This document shows, piece by piece, positions 28,660-37,136 of a DNA stretch of 64,000 nt (positions are counted from its first letter, which is position 1; each line of letters begins with the position of its first letter). The position numbers were made by a program, and so were the translations under genes. This DNA comes from Anaerococcus vaginalis ATCC 51170 (GTDB lineage: Bacteria; Bacillota; Clostridia; Tissierellales; Peptoniphilaceae): positions 1,400,500 to 1,464,499 of the forward strand of contig NZ_GG700527.1 of NCBI RefSeq assembly GCF_000163295.1, read 5' to 3'. The notes beneath the pieces are model-generated. The model was not told the DNA's origin. It searched no databases and was given only the letters and a program-made list of their open reading frames with translations.

Positions 28660-29904
28660 CTATCTAATTATTTTTTTATATTCAAATTTTTCATCGTTTG
28701 TATAATATCCATCCCAAACTACTTTTCTGTAGTGTTCGAAGTCGGTATCTCCTTCTGTTGAGATAAATAAAATTACTGAATTTTCATCTAATTTTAATTT
28801 TTCTTTTATATCTTTTAAATCTTCTCTTTGTAAAATTTCACTAACAGCTCCAACAGTTGCTGCTCCAGATTCTCCAGATATAACTCTCTCATCTTCTCCA
28901 ATTGGATTTCCCAAAATTCTCATTCCTCTTGCAGCTGAACTATCTGGAACTGATAAAAATGCGTCAACGTAAGATTTTAAAATTGGGTATCCAACAGTAA
29001 CTGGTTCTCCACAAGCAAGTCCTGCCATGATTGTATTCATTTCACCTTCAACGTTGTGGATTTTGCCGTCATTTATTTTTGCTGTTAGGTAGTTACAATT
29101 TGCCTTTTCTGGCTCGATTAGTCCTATAAAAGGTTTCTCACTTCCCTTATATTCGTCTGAGAAAAATCCTGTTACTCCAGTTGCAAAAGAGCCTACTCCT
29201 GCTTGTAAGAATATGTGAGTTGGTTTTTTGCCTGCTTCTTTTAATTGATCAGATGCTTCTTTTGCAAGAGTTGAATATCCTTGAATAATCCATGTAGGAA
29301 TTTCTTCATATCCTTCCCAAGCTGTATCTTGAACCATAATATATCCTTTTTCTTCAGCATATTTATTGGCAAGTCTTACGCAAGCATCGTAGTTAAGTCC
29401 ATCCATAATGTCACATTTAGCGCCAGTTTTTCTGATATTATCTCTTCTTTCAAGAGCTGATCCGTCAGGCATCAATACCACGCAATCTTGTTCTAATTGT
29501 TGGCTTGTCCAAGCAACTCCTCTACCATGATTTCCATCAGTTGCTGTAATAAAAGTTACCTTGCCTAATTTTTCTTTGATTTCAGGAGAAATCAATTTCT
29601 CATAAGGCAGATCCTCTAAATCCATATCAAGTTTTTGAGCTATGTATTTTGCCATAGCATAAGATCCTCCCAAAACTTTAAAAGCATTGAGACCAAATCT
29701 TAATGACTCGTCTTTGACAAATATATCCTCCACACCAAATAAATCCGCAAGATTGTTTAATCTTTTTAATGGTGTTACAGAATATTGGGGAAAGCTCGCA
29801 TGAAATTTTTGAGCTTTTGAAGATTCTTCTTCATTAATAAAACTTAAATCAGCTAAATCTTCCAAATTTCTTTCATTTAAAACTATATTAAAACTCTCTT
29901 TCAA
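28660..29904 (-). CDS. dpaL: 2,3-diaminopropionate ammonia-lyase (YgeX)
   Basis: 414 aa from a TTG at 29904 that has AAAGGAG 7 bases upstream. An upstream ATG at 29952 gives a poorly conserved 16-residue tail. This is a fold-type II PLP enzyme: NAFKVLGGSYA contains the Schiff-base lysine and TATDGNHGRGVA the phosphate-binding region. It converts 2,3-diaminopropionate to pyruvate and two ammonia. It is first in the operon dpaL-ygeW-ygeY and provides the last, energy-yielding carbon entry of the proposed uric-acid route. Confidence 0.92.
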   Translation of the reverse strand: MKESFNIVLNERNLEDLADLSFINEEESSKAQKFHASFPQYSVTPLKRLNNLADLFGVEDIFVKDESLRFGLNAFKVLGGSYAMAKYIAQKLDMDLEDLPYEKLISPEIKEKLGKVTFITATDGNHGRGVAWTSQQLEQDCVVLMPDGSALERRDNIRKTGAKCDIMDGLNYDACVRLANKYAEEKGYIMVQDTAWEGYEEIPTWIIQGYSTLAKEASDQLKEAGKKPTHIFLQAGVGSFATGVTGFFSDEYKGSEKPFIGLIEPEKANCNYLTAKINDGKIHNVEGEMNTIMAGLACGEPVTVGYPILKSYVDAFLSVPDSSAARGMRILGNPIGEDERVISGESGAATVGAVSEILQREDLKDIKEKLKLDENSVILFISTEGDTDFEHYRKVVWDGYYTNDEKFEYKKIIR

Positions 29905-29937
29905 TCTTTTCTCCTTTCTAGAACTTCTTCTGGTATT

Positions 29938-29966
29938 ATAGTAACATATCACACATCAAAAAGCAA
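29938..29966 (-). promoter_or_regulatory. Predicted dpaL-ygeW-ygeY promoter
   Basis: Minus-strand TTGCTT (29966-29961) and TACTAT (29943-29938) are 17 bp apart, 34 bp before the TTG start. The remainder of the divergent gap to selD is AT-rich. Confidence 0.45.
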
Positions 29967-30105
29967 GACTTTTTAAAAATGTTTTCAAAAATTTTTTTAA
30001 TTTTTTATTTTTTAATATTTTTCTATTTTAAATTTTTATTTTCCTGTGAAATTTTTTTTAAAAATTTCTATTTAAATTTTTTCTTTCATTAAATTTTTCG
30101 TATAG

Positions 30106-30111
30106 TATAAT
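30106..30111 (+). promoter_or_regulatory. Predicted selD operon -10 box
   Basis: TATAAT lies about 48 bp before the selD ATG with a weak -35 (TTTCAT, 30084-30089). The dyad-like sequence at 30096-30109 overlaps it. Confidence 0.45.
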
Positions 30112-30158
30112 TTAAATAGAGTATTTGAAATTCAATAATTTATAGAAAGAAGGAAGAT

Positions 30159-31178
30159 ATGTCTAATATAGAACTAGAAGTTTGTGGAGGTTGCAATGCA
30201 AAAATCCCCCAAGAAAGTCTAGGCGAAACTTTATCTTCTATTAAAAATTTTAAAAGAGATGATGTTTTGATTGGATACGATACCATGGACGATTGTGCTC
30301 TTGTAAGAGTTGATAAAAATAATGGAATTGTATCTACCCTAGATTTTTTCCCGCCGATGGTTTCCGATCCATATATCTTTGGACAAATTGCTGCGGCAAA
30401 TGCCCTATCAGATATTTATGCTATGGGAGCCGAACCAATTTGTGGGCTAAATATTGTTTTGTTTCCTGAAGATGAAAATATAAATATTTTGAAAAAAATT
30501 CTCCAAGGAGGTGCAAGCAAGGTTATAGAAGCTGGTGCATCTCTTGTAGGCGGTCATTCAATTCATGATCCAAAAATAAAATACGGACTTTCTGTAACGG
30601 GAAAAGTCGATATTGATAAAGTTTGGAAAAATAATACGCCAAATGAAAAAGATATTTTGATTTTAACCAAACCTTTGGGAGTGACCTTGGTTACAAATGC
30701 CTATGGGATTAATATTCTTGGACAAAAAGAGATGGATAAGGCCATTTCTTCTATGATATTTTTAAACAAATATGCCAAGGAGATTTTGGAAAAATATAGG
30801 ATAAGCTCAGCTACTGATGTTACTGGTTTTTCTTTTATGGGTCACTTATCAGAAATGCTTGGCGATAAATATTCTGCCATAATTGATTCTAAAAATATTC
30901 CAATCCTTGATGGAGCAAAAAAAGCTGCAAGCGAATTTGTTTTTACCAAGGGAGGACAAAGAAATAGGATGCACATGGAAAATATGGTGGAATTTCTGGT
31001 TGACGACTTTGCTCTTGAGGAAGTTTTATACGATCCTCAAACATCTGGAGGACTTTTGGTAAGTATTCATAAGGATGATGCAAAAGATGCCTTGGAAGAA
31101 TTAAGAAAAAATAATATAAATGCAAAAATTGTAGGTCAAATAAGTAAAAAATATGATAAATCAATATTTATCGAATAA
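30159..31178 (+). CDS. selD: Selenide, water dikinase
   Basis: A 339-aa AIR-synthase-fold enzyme that makes selenophosphate from selenide and ATP. The active-site segment reads CGGCNAKIP, placing Cys12 and Lys15 at the positions of the catalytic Cys and Lys. It uses Cys, not selenocysteine, and the second Cys of the common GCGCK motif is Ala. DTMDDCALV and GGHSI carry the Mg-ATP aspartates and glycines. It heads an operon with yedF, DUF3343 and a cysteine desulfurase homologue. Without selA/selB in view, its job here is most likely the labile-Se cofactor. RBS AAGAAGGAAG. Confidence 0.94.
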   Translation: MSNIELEVCGGCNAKIPQESLGETLSSIKNFKRDDVLIGYDTMDDCALVRVDKNNGIVSTLDFFPPMVSDPYIFGQIAAANALSDIYAMGAEPICGLNIVLFPEDENINILKKILQGGASKVIEAGASLVGGHSIHDPKIKYGLSVTGKVDIDKVWKNNTPNEKDILILTKPLGVTLVTNAYGINILGQKEMDKAISSMIFLNKYAKEILEKYRISSATDVTGFSFMGHLSEMLGDKYSAIIDSKNIPILDGAKKAASEFVFTKGGQRNRMHMENMVEFLVDDFALEEVLYDPQTSGGLLVSIHKDDAKDALEELRKNNINAKIVGQISKKYDKSIFIE

Positions 31179-31196
31179 AAATAAAGGAGTATGAAA

Positions 31197-31781
31197 ATGA
31201 AAGAAATTGATGCTAGAGGAATCGAATGTCCAATGCCTGTAATTATGGCAAAAAGAGAAATTAAAAATGGAGAAGAAAATTTTTATGTACTTGTAAATGA
31301 GGACATAGCTGTAGAAAATTTGAAAAAACTTGCAAAAGAAACAGGATTTGATGTTGAAATCGAAGAAAAAGAAGATGGAGTTTTCAAATTAACTTTTAAT
31401 AAAAATGAAGAAAAAACAGAGAAAGATGATAAGGAAGAAAGCCTATCTTCTTCTTATGTTGTAGTTTTTGATTCTGATAAAATCGGAGATGGAGATGAAG
31501 ATTTTTCAAAATCTTTATTGGAAAGTTTCTTAGTTTCAATAACTGAGGCAGACGTTCTTCCAAAATTTGTAATTTGCTACAACAAGGGAGTATTTTTGAC
31601 AACTCAAAGAGAAAATACCATAGAAGATTTGAAAAAGCTTGCTGATAATGGGGTTGAAATAATCTCTTGCGGTCTTTGCCTTGACCACTATGGAGTAAAG
31701 GAAAAATTAAAAGTTGGAAGAATTTCAAATATGTATGAAATTTCTTCATTAATGAGAACCCATCACACCATTAGACCATAA
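31197..31781 (+). CDS. yedF: Selenium metabolism protein YedF
   Basis: About 194 aa from the second ATG (GGAG 7 bases upstream; the first ATG is only one base from it). An N-terminal TusA/SirA-like domain has the persulfide/selenide-carrier motif ECPMP with Cys11. A C-terminal DsrE-like domain has SCGLCLDHYG at about 160. YedF co-occurs with SelD in organisms that make the Se cofactor of molybdenum hydroxylases and is thought to carry reduced S or Se. Its stop overlaps the next ATG. Confidence 0.92.
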   Translation: MKEIDARGIECPMPVIMAKREIKNGEENFYVLVNEDIAVENLKKLAKETGFDVEIEEKEDGVFKLTFNKNEEKTEKDDKEESLSSSYVVVFDSDKIGDGDEDFSKSLLESFLVSITEADVLPKFVICYNKGVFLTTQRENTIEDLKKLADNGVEIISCGLCLDHYGVKEKLKVGRISNMYEISSLMRTHHTIRP

Positions 31782-32050
31782 TGGAATATGTAATTTATAC
31801 TTTCAAATCGTCAAATTTAGCCTATCTTGCCCTAAGCAAAGTCGAAAACGAAAATATTAGGGCAAGGCTAGTCCCTCTTTTGCCAGAAATTGATGCAGGT
31901 TGCGGACTTTGTCTTAGGTATGAAAAAAATTTTGATGAGAAAGTAAAAGAAATTTTTTCAAAATATAAGCTGGATTTTGAAGAAAAATACCTGCTTATTT
32001 ACAAAGAAAATGACAGAAAGCCAGAGGTTAAAGCTTATGATTTATCTTGA
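31781..32050 (+). CDS. DUF3343 protein, putative Se/S carrier, copy 1
   Basis: An 89-aa protein of the DUF3343 family. The motif DAGCGLCLRYE (about residues 37-47) holds two cysteines close to a Gly turn, a carrier-like arrangement. It lies between YedF and a cysteine-desulfurase homologue with overlaps on both sides (TAATG at its start and 14 bp at its end), which points to a role in moving selenium or sulfur. This is inference from context. A paralogue occurs at 39466. Confidence 0.85.
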   Translation: MEYVIYTFKSSNLAYLALSKVENENIRARLVPLLPEIDAGCGLCLRYEKNFDEKVKEIFSKYKLDFEEKYLLIYKENDRKPEVKAYDLS

Positions 32051-33170
32051 TAATGCTGCAACTACAATCGACAAGGACGAATCAGTCGCAAGGGCAGTTT
32101 ATAATGCAATAAATTCAAAATCTTTTGGCAATCCCTCAAGAGGAGCCTACAAGGTTAGCCTTGATGCCCTAAATTTATTGATGCAAACCAGAAAAGAAGT
32201 TGGGGCTTATTTCGGTATGGACAATCCCTTAAATGTGGTTTTGTGTCCAAACATAACTTTCGCCCTAAATTTTGTGATAAAATCACTTTTTACAAAAGGC
32301 GACCACGTCATAACAAGCCTTGCAGAACACAACTCCGTCCTAAGACCCCTTTATGATTTGGCAAAAAACGGAACAGAGCTTTCTTTTATCGATATAAAAG
32401 ATGATTTTAGCCTTGATCTTGAAAAAATTGAAAGTTTAGTCAAAAAAAATACAAAAGCCCTAGTAATTACAGGAGCATCAAACGTATCAGGAGTTTTGAC
32501 AGACCTTGATAAGGCAAATGAAATTTGCAAAAAATATGATTTGAAATTAATAATAGATGGAGCCCAAGTTGCAGGATATGTGCCTTTTGATATAAAAAAA
32601 TATCCCGAATCAATATTTTTATTTACAGGCCACAAGGGACTTCACGCTCCCCAAGGAACGGGTGGATTTATTGTAAATGGAGATTTTGATTTCAAACAAG
32701 TTTTTGCTGGTGGGTCAGGTTTTGATTCATTTTCAAAAACCCAACCACACGTCTTGCCAGATTTATTTGAGCCAGGGACTGCAAATGTTCATTCCTTTGC
32801 AGGACTAAAAGCCGCCATAGAATTTTTGACAGAAAATTCTCAAAAAGATATAAATGAGCTTACAAAAATTTTGTATAATGGCCTTAAAGAAATTGATGGA
32901 ATTAAATTTTATTCAAATATAAATTTAAAACACGTTCCAATAATTTCATTTAACATAAAAGATATTCCAGCAAATTATATAGCAATGAAGATATGGGATG
33001 ATTACGAAATTTGCGTAAGAGCAGGCAGCCACTGTGCCCCACTTTTTCACGAAAAAATGGGAACAAAAAAACAAGGCATAGTAAGAATGAGCCTGTCATT
33101 TTATAACACAAAAGAAGAAATAGAAAAAACAATAGAGGCTGTGAGAAATATAGCAAATGAAAAAAGCTAG
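32037..33170 (+). CDS. Cysteine desulfurase-like class V aminotransferase
   Basis: 377 aa from the ATG at 32037 (MIYLDNAATT, the invariant start of the family; AGAGG upstream). A reading from 31977 adds a spurious tail. PLP lysine is in FTGHKGLHAPQG (about 205) and the mobile Cys loop is VRAGSHCAPLFH (about 335). It belongs to the Se-cluster desulfurase/selenocysteine-lyase-like branch found beside SelD and YedF, so it probably mobilises Se or S for the Mo hydroxylase cofactor. Confidence 0.9.
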   Translation: MIYLDNAATTIDKDESVARAVYNAINSKSFGNPSRGAYKVSLDALNLLMQTRKEVGAYFGMDNPLNVVLCPNITFALNFVIKSLFTKGDHVITSLAEHNSVLRPLYDLAKNGTELSFIDIKDDFSLDLEKIESLVKKNTKALVITGASNVSGVLTDLDKANEICKKYDLKLIIDGAQVAGYVPFDIKKYPESIFLFTGHKGLHAPQGTGGFIVNGDFDFKQVFAGGSGFDSFSKTQPHVLPDLFEPGTANVHSFAGLKAAIEFLTENSQKDINELTKILYNGLKEIDGIKFYSNINLKHVPIISFNIKDIPANYIAMKIWDDYEICVRAGSHCAPLFHEKMGTKKQGIVRMSLSFYNTKEEIEKTIEAVRNIANEKS

Positions 33171-33186
33171 GGGAATCCTAGCTTTT
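33162..33186. terminator. Bidirectional terminator between desulfurase and modC
   Basis: AAAAGCTAGG / CCTAGCTTTT with a 5-nt loop and A/T runs on both sides serves the converging selD and mod operons. Confidence 0.85.
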
Positions 33187-34219
33187 ATTTTAAAAAAATT
33201 ATATTTTCTTCATCAAAAGTGAAATAAAGCTCTTTTTCGTTTTTCAAATTTTCCCATTTTTCTTTTTCTATAAAAACGGTAATTTGTCCTTTGCCTTCTT
33301 TTTTTCTTATTAGTAGGCAAGTGTTGAAAGTTTGGTCGATTTCTTTTATTATTTCCATTTGGAAAGAATTTTTTTCTTTTTTATTTTTGGAAATTTCTAC
33401 ATCATGACCTCTTATGCCTATAAATTTTTCATTGTGATTTTTTTCTAAATCTAAATCAAGGTTCCAAGCCTCAGCCTTATAAATATTTTCTCCAATTTTT
33501 TCAACTTTTGAGAAATTTTTGCAACCTGATAGCTCTGCTGCTGCCATGGTTTCTGGATTATGAAAAAGCTCCTTGGTTGGTTTTTTTGCTTCTGATTTTC
33601 CTTTTGTCATTATTACAATGTCATCGCACATTCTGTATATTTCATCTCTATCGTGGGAGACAAAAAGGGTTGGTATTTTATATTCTTCTATAATTTTTCT
33701 AACTTCAAGCTCAATTGACCATCTCAAGTATCCATCGATTGCTGAATATGGCTCGTCTAACAAAAGAATTTCTGGCTCGTTTACCAAAATTCTTGCAAGG
33801 GCTGCTCTTTGTTTTTCGCCACCAGAAATCATTTCTGGCATAGAATTTTTTATGTGCCCAATATGAAGTTCTTCAAGTTTTTTATTTATTATTTTTTCAG
33901 AATTTATATTTTTTTCCCTAAGCCCAGTTTTTATATTTTCATAAACTGTCATGTTTGGAAAAAGTGCGTAATCTTGAAATAGATAGGCAACTTTTCTGTC
34001 TTTTGTTGGTATATTTATTTTTTTATCTTTATCAAAAAGGATTCTATCATTTAAAACTATTCTTCCATAATCCGGTTTTATAATTCCCGCTATTGCTTTT
34101 AGGGTTAAGCTTTTGCCAGAGCCTGATGCTCCCAAAATTCCCAAAATTCCTTCTTCATTTGTAAATTTTGCATCAAGTTTAAAATTTGTAAATTCTTTTT
34201 TTATTTCAACATCAAGCAT
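33185..34219 (-). CDS. modC: Molybdate ABC transporter ATP-binding protein
   Basis: A 344-aa ABC ATPase. Walker A is GASGSGKSLT (about 30-39), the signature ISGGEKQRAALA and Walker B LLLDEPYSAID follow, and a C-terminal regulatory region has the TOBE-like DNA/ligand fold. It energises molybdate import, supplying the two Mo hydroxylases. It overlaps modB by 8 bp. Confidence 0.9.
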   Translation of the reverse strand: MLDVEIKKEFTNFKLDAKFTNEEGILGILGASGSGKSLTLKAIAGIIKPDYGRIVLNDRILFDKDKKINIPTKDRKVAYLFQDYALFPNMTVYENIKTGLREKNINSEKIINKKLEELHIGHIKNSMPEMISGGEKQRAALARILVNEPEILLLDEPYSAIDGYLRWSIELEVRKIIEEYKIPTLFVSHDRDEIYRMCDDIVIMTKGKSEAKKPTKELFHNPETMAAAELSGCKNFSKVEKIGENIYKAEAWNLDLDLEKNHNEKFIGIRGHDVEISKNKKEKNSFQMEIIKEIDQTFNTCLLIRKKEGKGQITVFIEKEKWENLKNEKELYFTFDEENIIFLK

Positions 34220-34886
34220 AATTTTTTTCCTTTGGATTTGTATCTTCTAAGAAATTTATGGCAACAAGAACAACAAATGAAATCAAAACATTTATCATAA
34301 CCCACTTATAAGCAACAGTATCTTGACCGATTCTCCAAAATTGATAAACAGTTGTTGAAATGGTTGCGGTTTTTCCTGGAGTGTAGCCGCTTACCATGGA
34401 TGTTGCTCCATATTCTCCAAGGGCTCTAGCAAATGATAAAACTAAACCTGCCATAACGCCTTTTTTGCAATTTGGCATCAAAACTTTCCAAAAAATCCAT
34501 GTATTTGACTTGCCCAAAGTTTGAGCAGCGTATGATAAATTTTGGTTATAAGCTTCAAAAGCTCCTCTAGTTGTTCTATACATCAAAGGAAATGTTACTA
34601 TAACTGTTGCAAAAATTGCTGAATACCAATTCATTATAAGAGGAAATTTAAAATATTCTACTGCGATTTTTCCTAGGGGCGAATTTGGTCCTAGAATTTT
34701 TATTAGAAAAAATCCTACAACAGTAGGAGGCAATACCAAGGGTAAGGTTAATACCACATCTATTGCCCCCTTTACTTTTGCAGGTAATTTTTTTATATAG
34801 TAAGCAGCAAATATACCAAGAAAAAATATTATTACCGATGATATACTTGCAATCCTTATTGAATTATATAAAGGATATAAGTCCAT
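34212..34886 (-). CDS. modB: Molybdate ABC transporter permease
   Basis: A 224-aa integral membrane permease with about five segments and the EAA-type cytoplasmic loop AAQTLGKSNTWIFWKVLMP (about 140). The KLPAKVKGAIDVVLTLPLVLPP stretch is typical of ModB. It follows modA by 6 bp. Confidence 0.92.
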   Translation of the reverse strand: MDLYPLYNSIRIASISSVIIFFLGIFAAYYIKKLPAKVKGAIDVVLTLPLVLPPTVVGFFLIKILGPNSPLGKIAVEYFKFPLIMNWYSAIFATVIVTFPLMYRTTRGAFEAYNQNLSYAAQTLGKSNTWIFWKVLMPNCKKGVMAGLVLSFARALGEYGATSMVSGYTPGKTATISTTVYQFWRIGQDTVAYKWVMINVLISFVVLVAINFLEDTNPKEKNYA

Positions 34887-34892
34887 ATCTAT

Positions 34893-35759
34893 TTATTTAA
34901 TGCCTTTATTTAATGGCTTAAATCCATATTTATCTAAAATTTCTGATGCTTTTTCGCCTTTTAAAAATTCTAGATATTTTTTGCCTTCTTCTGGATTTTT
35001 TGAATTTTTAAGTAAAGCTGCTGGATAAATTACTTTATTTTCTAGCATTGAATCATCAGCTACTGCTACTGTTTCAAGTCCTGCTGTTTTTGCGTCAGTT
35101 TTATAAACTATTCCACAATCAGCTGCTTTTTCACTTACCCATGATGTAACTTCTTTTACGTTTGAACCAAGTGTAACTTTATCTTGAATCTTATCCCAAA
35201 TTCCTAAATTTTTAAGAATTTCTTCTGAATATTGTCCAACTGGAACGTCAGCATTTCCTAGAGCGATTTTTTCTACTTCATCTTTTTCAAGATCTTTAAA
35301 ATCTTTTATTCCTTTTTCATTTCCCTCTGCTACTGCAAGAGTTACTTCATTTTCAAGTAAATCAAATCTTGTTTCTTTGTCAATTTTTTCTTCTTTATCA
35401 AGTTCATCCATTTGTTTTTGAGCTGCTGAAACAAATACATCACAGTCTGCTCCCTCATCAATTTGAGTTTTTAATGTTCCTGATGAATCAAAGTTAAAGG
35501 TCAAACTAAGATTTGGATTTTCTTTTTCAAATTCTGTTTTTAATTCTTCTAAGGCTTCTGTCATTGAAGCTGCTGCGAATACTACAAGGTCTTTTTTCTC
35601 CATTTTGCCAGCATTTTCATTTGATTTTTCTACGCTTGCATTTGAATTTGACATAGCTTCATTTGAATTGTTGTCATTTTTTTTGTTGTTAGCACAACCT
35701 GCTGTTCCGATTAATAATGCTCCTGCTAGAGCTGTCATTGCGATTTTTTTAATATTCAT
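34893..35759 (-). CDS. modA: Molybdate-binding lipoprotein
   Basis: A 288-aa substrate-binding protein with an N-terminal lipoprotein signal (lipobox GTAGC, Cys22) and a polar Asn/Ser linker. The mature part begins DLVVFAAASMTEALEEL, the classical ModA oxyanion-binding start, and includes NADVPVGQYS. It binds molybdate outside the membrane. The start overlaps the end of the MOSC gene by 11 bp. Confidence 0.94.
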   Translation of the reverse strand: MNIKKIAMTALAGALLIGTAGCANNKKNDNNSNEAMSNSNASVEKSNENAGKMEKKDLVVFAAASMTEALEELKTEFEKENPNLSLTFNFDSSGTLKTQIDEGADCDVFVSAAQKQMDELDKEEKIDKETRFDLLENEVTLAVAEGNEKGIKDFKDLEKDEVEKIALGNADVPVGQYSEEILKNLGIWDKIQDKVTLGSNVKEVTSWVSEKAADCGIVYKTDAKTAGLETVAVADDSMLENKVIYPAALLKNSKNPEEGKKYLEFLKGEKASEILDKYGFKPLNKGIK

Positions 35760-36207
35760 TTTCTTCTCCTAAAATTTTAATTTCATCACCTGTTTTTATT
35801 ACGCCTTCTTTAATTACTTTTGCAAATATTCCCTCATAAGGCATAATACATTTTCCTACACTTTGTTTTATGGCGCAGCCCTTGTGACATTCTTTTCCAA
35901 TTTGACTAACTTCCAAAATACAATCGCCAATTTTCAATTTTTTTCCTATTGGAAGCTCATGCAAAATTATTCCTTGGGTTGTAATATTTTCTGCAAAATC
36001 CCCAAAAGCAAATTTGCGATTTTCATTTTCCATTTTTCTAATTGATTCTACTGCCAAAAGGCTTACTTGCCTGTGCCACTTTCCTGCGTGGGCATCATTT
36101 TCTAGCCCAAAATCTTTTTTAAATAAACCCTGACCTATCTGTTCTTTTCTCACACCCTTTGTCTTTGAAATATTTATTGATAAAACTTTTGCGTTAATTG
36201 TGTCCAC
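35749..36207 (-). CDS. MOSC domain protein
   Basis: A 152-aa stand-alone MOSC domain (molybdenum cofactor sulfurase C-terminal type). Residues typical of the family include the DAHAGKWHRQVSLLA region (about 38) and the conserved KECHKGCAI Cys pair (about 101-106). It probably carries or transfers sulfur (or selenium) to the Mo cofactor. It is located between mogA and modA with overlaps on both sides. Confidence 0.88.
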   Translation of the reverse strand: MDTINAKVLSINISKTKGVRKEQIGQGLFKKDFGLENDAHAGKWHRQVSLLAVESIRKMENENRKFAFGDFAENITTQGIILHELPIGKKLKIGDCILEVSQIGKECHKGCAIKQSVGKCIMPYEGIFAKVIKEGVIKTGDEIKILGEENEY

Positions 36208-36685
36208 TATTATCCCCTTCTAATATATCTAAGCCATGACTTAAAAAAGGCAAAATTCCTTCTATACTTTCTATAACAGCCTTGGGAGATCCTGGTAGGT
36301 TTATAATTAAAGAATTATTTTTTATTCCAGAAACTGCCCTTGATAAGGCCCACATATAAGTTTTCTCTTTTGAAATCAACCTTATTGCCTCGCTTATGCC
36401 TGGCGTTTGTTTTTCTATTACTTTTAAACTTGCCTCTGGTGTGTTATCTCTTTTTGAAAGCCCAGTCCCACCAGATGTTAAAATTAATTGGATATTTTCA
36501 TCAACTAATTTATTTAATTCTTTTTCAATATTTTCCAAATCATCGTTAATTATAGACTTATAAACCATCTTATAATTTTCTGGCATTATTTTTTGACAAG
36601 CGTCAATGCAGCCGTCTTTATTTTCGCCAGTAGATCTGGTATCAGAAATTACCACAAAGGCGTAATTATAAATTTTTTCTTTCAT
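36194..36685 (-). CDS. mogA: Molybdopterin adenylyltransferase MogA/MoaB family
   Basis: A 163-aa MoCF-fold enzyme with VVISDTRSTGENKDG at the start, the catalytic loop LILTSGGTGLSKRDNTPEA (about 80-98) and LPGSPKAV. It adenylates molybdopterin before Mo insertion. It overlaps moaC by 20 bp. Confidence 0.9.
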   Translation of the reverse strand: MKEKIYNYAFVVISDTRSTGENKDGCIDACQKIMPENYKMVYKSIINDDLENIEKELNKLVDENIQLILTSGGTGLSKRDNTPEASLKVIEKQTPGISEAIRLISKEKTYMWALSRAVSGIKNNSLIINLPGSPKAVIESIEGILPFLSHGLDILEGDNSGHN

Positions 36686-37136
36686 AAAGACCAGATTTTC
36701 CTCCTGATTTTTTTACTAAATATATATCTTTTATGGTCATAGACTTATCAAGAGCCTTGCACATATCATAAACTGTCAAAAGACCAGCTGAAACTCCAGT
36801 CAAAGCTTCCATTTCAACGCCGGTTTTTCCTTGGCACTTAACTTTCACCTCACAAAATAATAAATTTCCCTCAAAATTAAAATCTACATTTATTCCATTT
36901 AATAAAAGTGGATGAGCCATGGGAATTATTGAAGATGTATTTTTTACAGCTTGAATTGCTGCAACTTGAGCAATGGCAAGGACGTCTCCCTTTTTTATTT
37001 TTTCATTTTTTATAGCTTCTATCGTTTCATTTTTTAATTCAATTGAACCTTTGGCTATGGCTTCTCTTTGGCTAATTTCTTTTTGAGAAACATCAACCAT
37101 TTGCCCCCTGCCATTTTTGTCTAAATGTGTAAACAT
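36666..37136 (-). CDS. moaC: Cyclic pyranopterin monophosphate synthase MoaC
   Basis: A 156-aa enzyme of molybdopterin biosynthesis. GRGQMVDVSQKE opens the protein; IPMAHPLLLNG and GVEMEALTGVSAGLLTVYDM hold the active-site His, Glu and Asp residues. It works after MoaA. The gene starts 0-1 bp after moaA. Confidence 0.94.
   Translation of the reverse strand: MFTHLDKNGRGQMVDVSQKEISQREAIAKGSIELKNETIEAIKNEKIKKGDVLAIAQVAAIQAVKNTSSIIPMAHPLLLNGINVDFNFEGNLLFCEVKVKCQGKTGVEMEALTGVSAGLLTVYDMCKALDKSMTIKDIYLVKKSGGKSGLYERKNL

Noticed and set aside
30159-33170. In-frame UGA selenocysteine codons
   Set aside because: SelD, YedF and the other genes here use Cys codons. I found no gene interrupted by a conserved UGA with a nearby hairpin.
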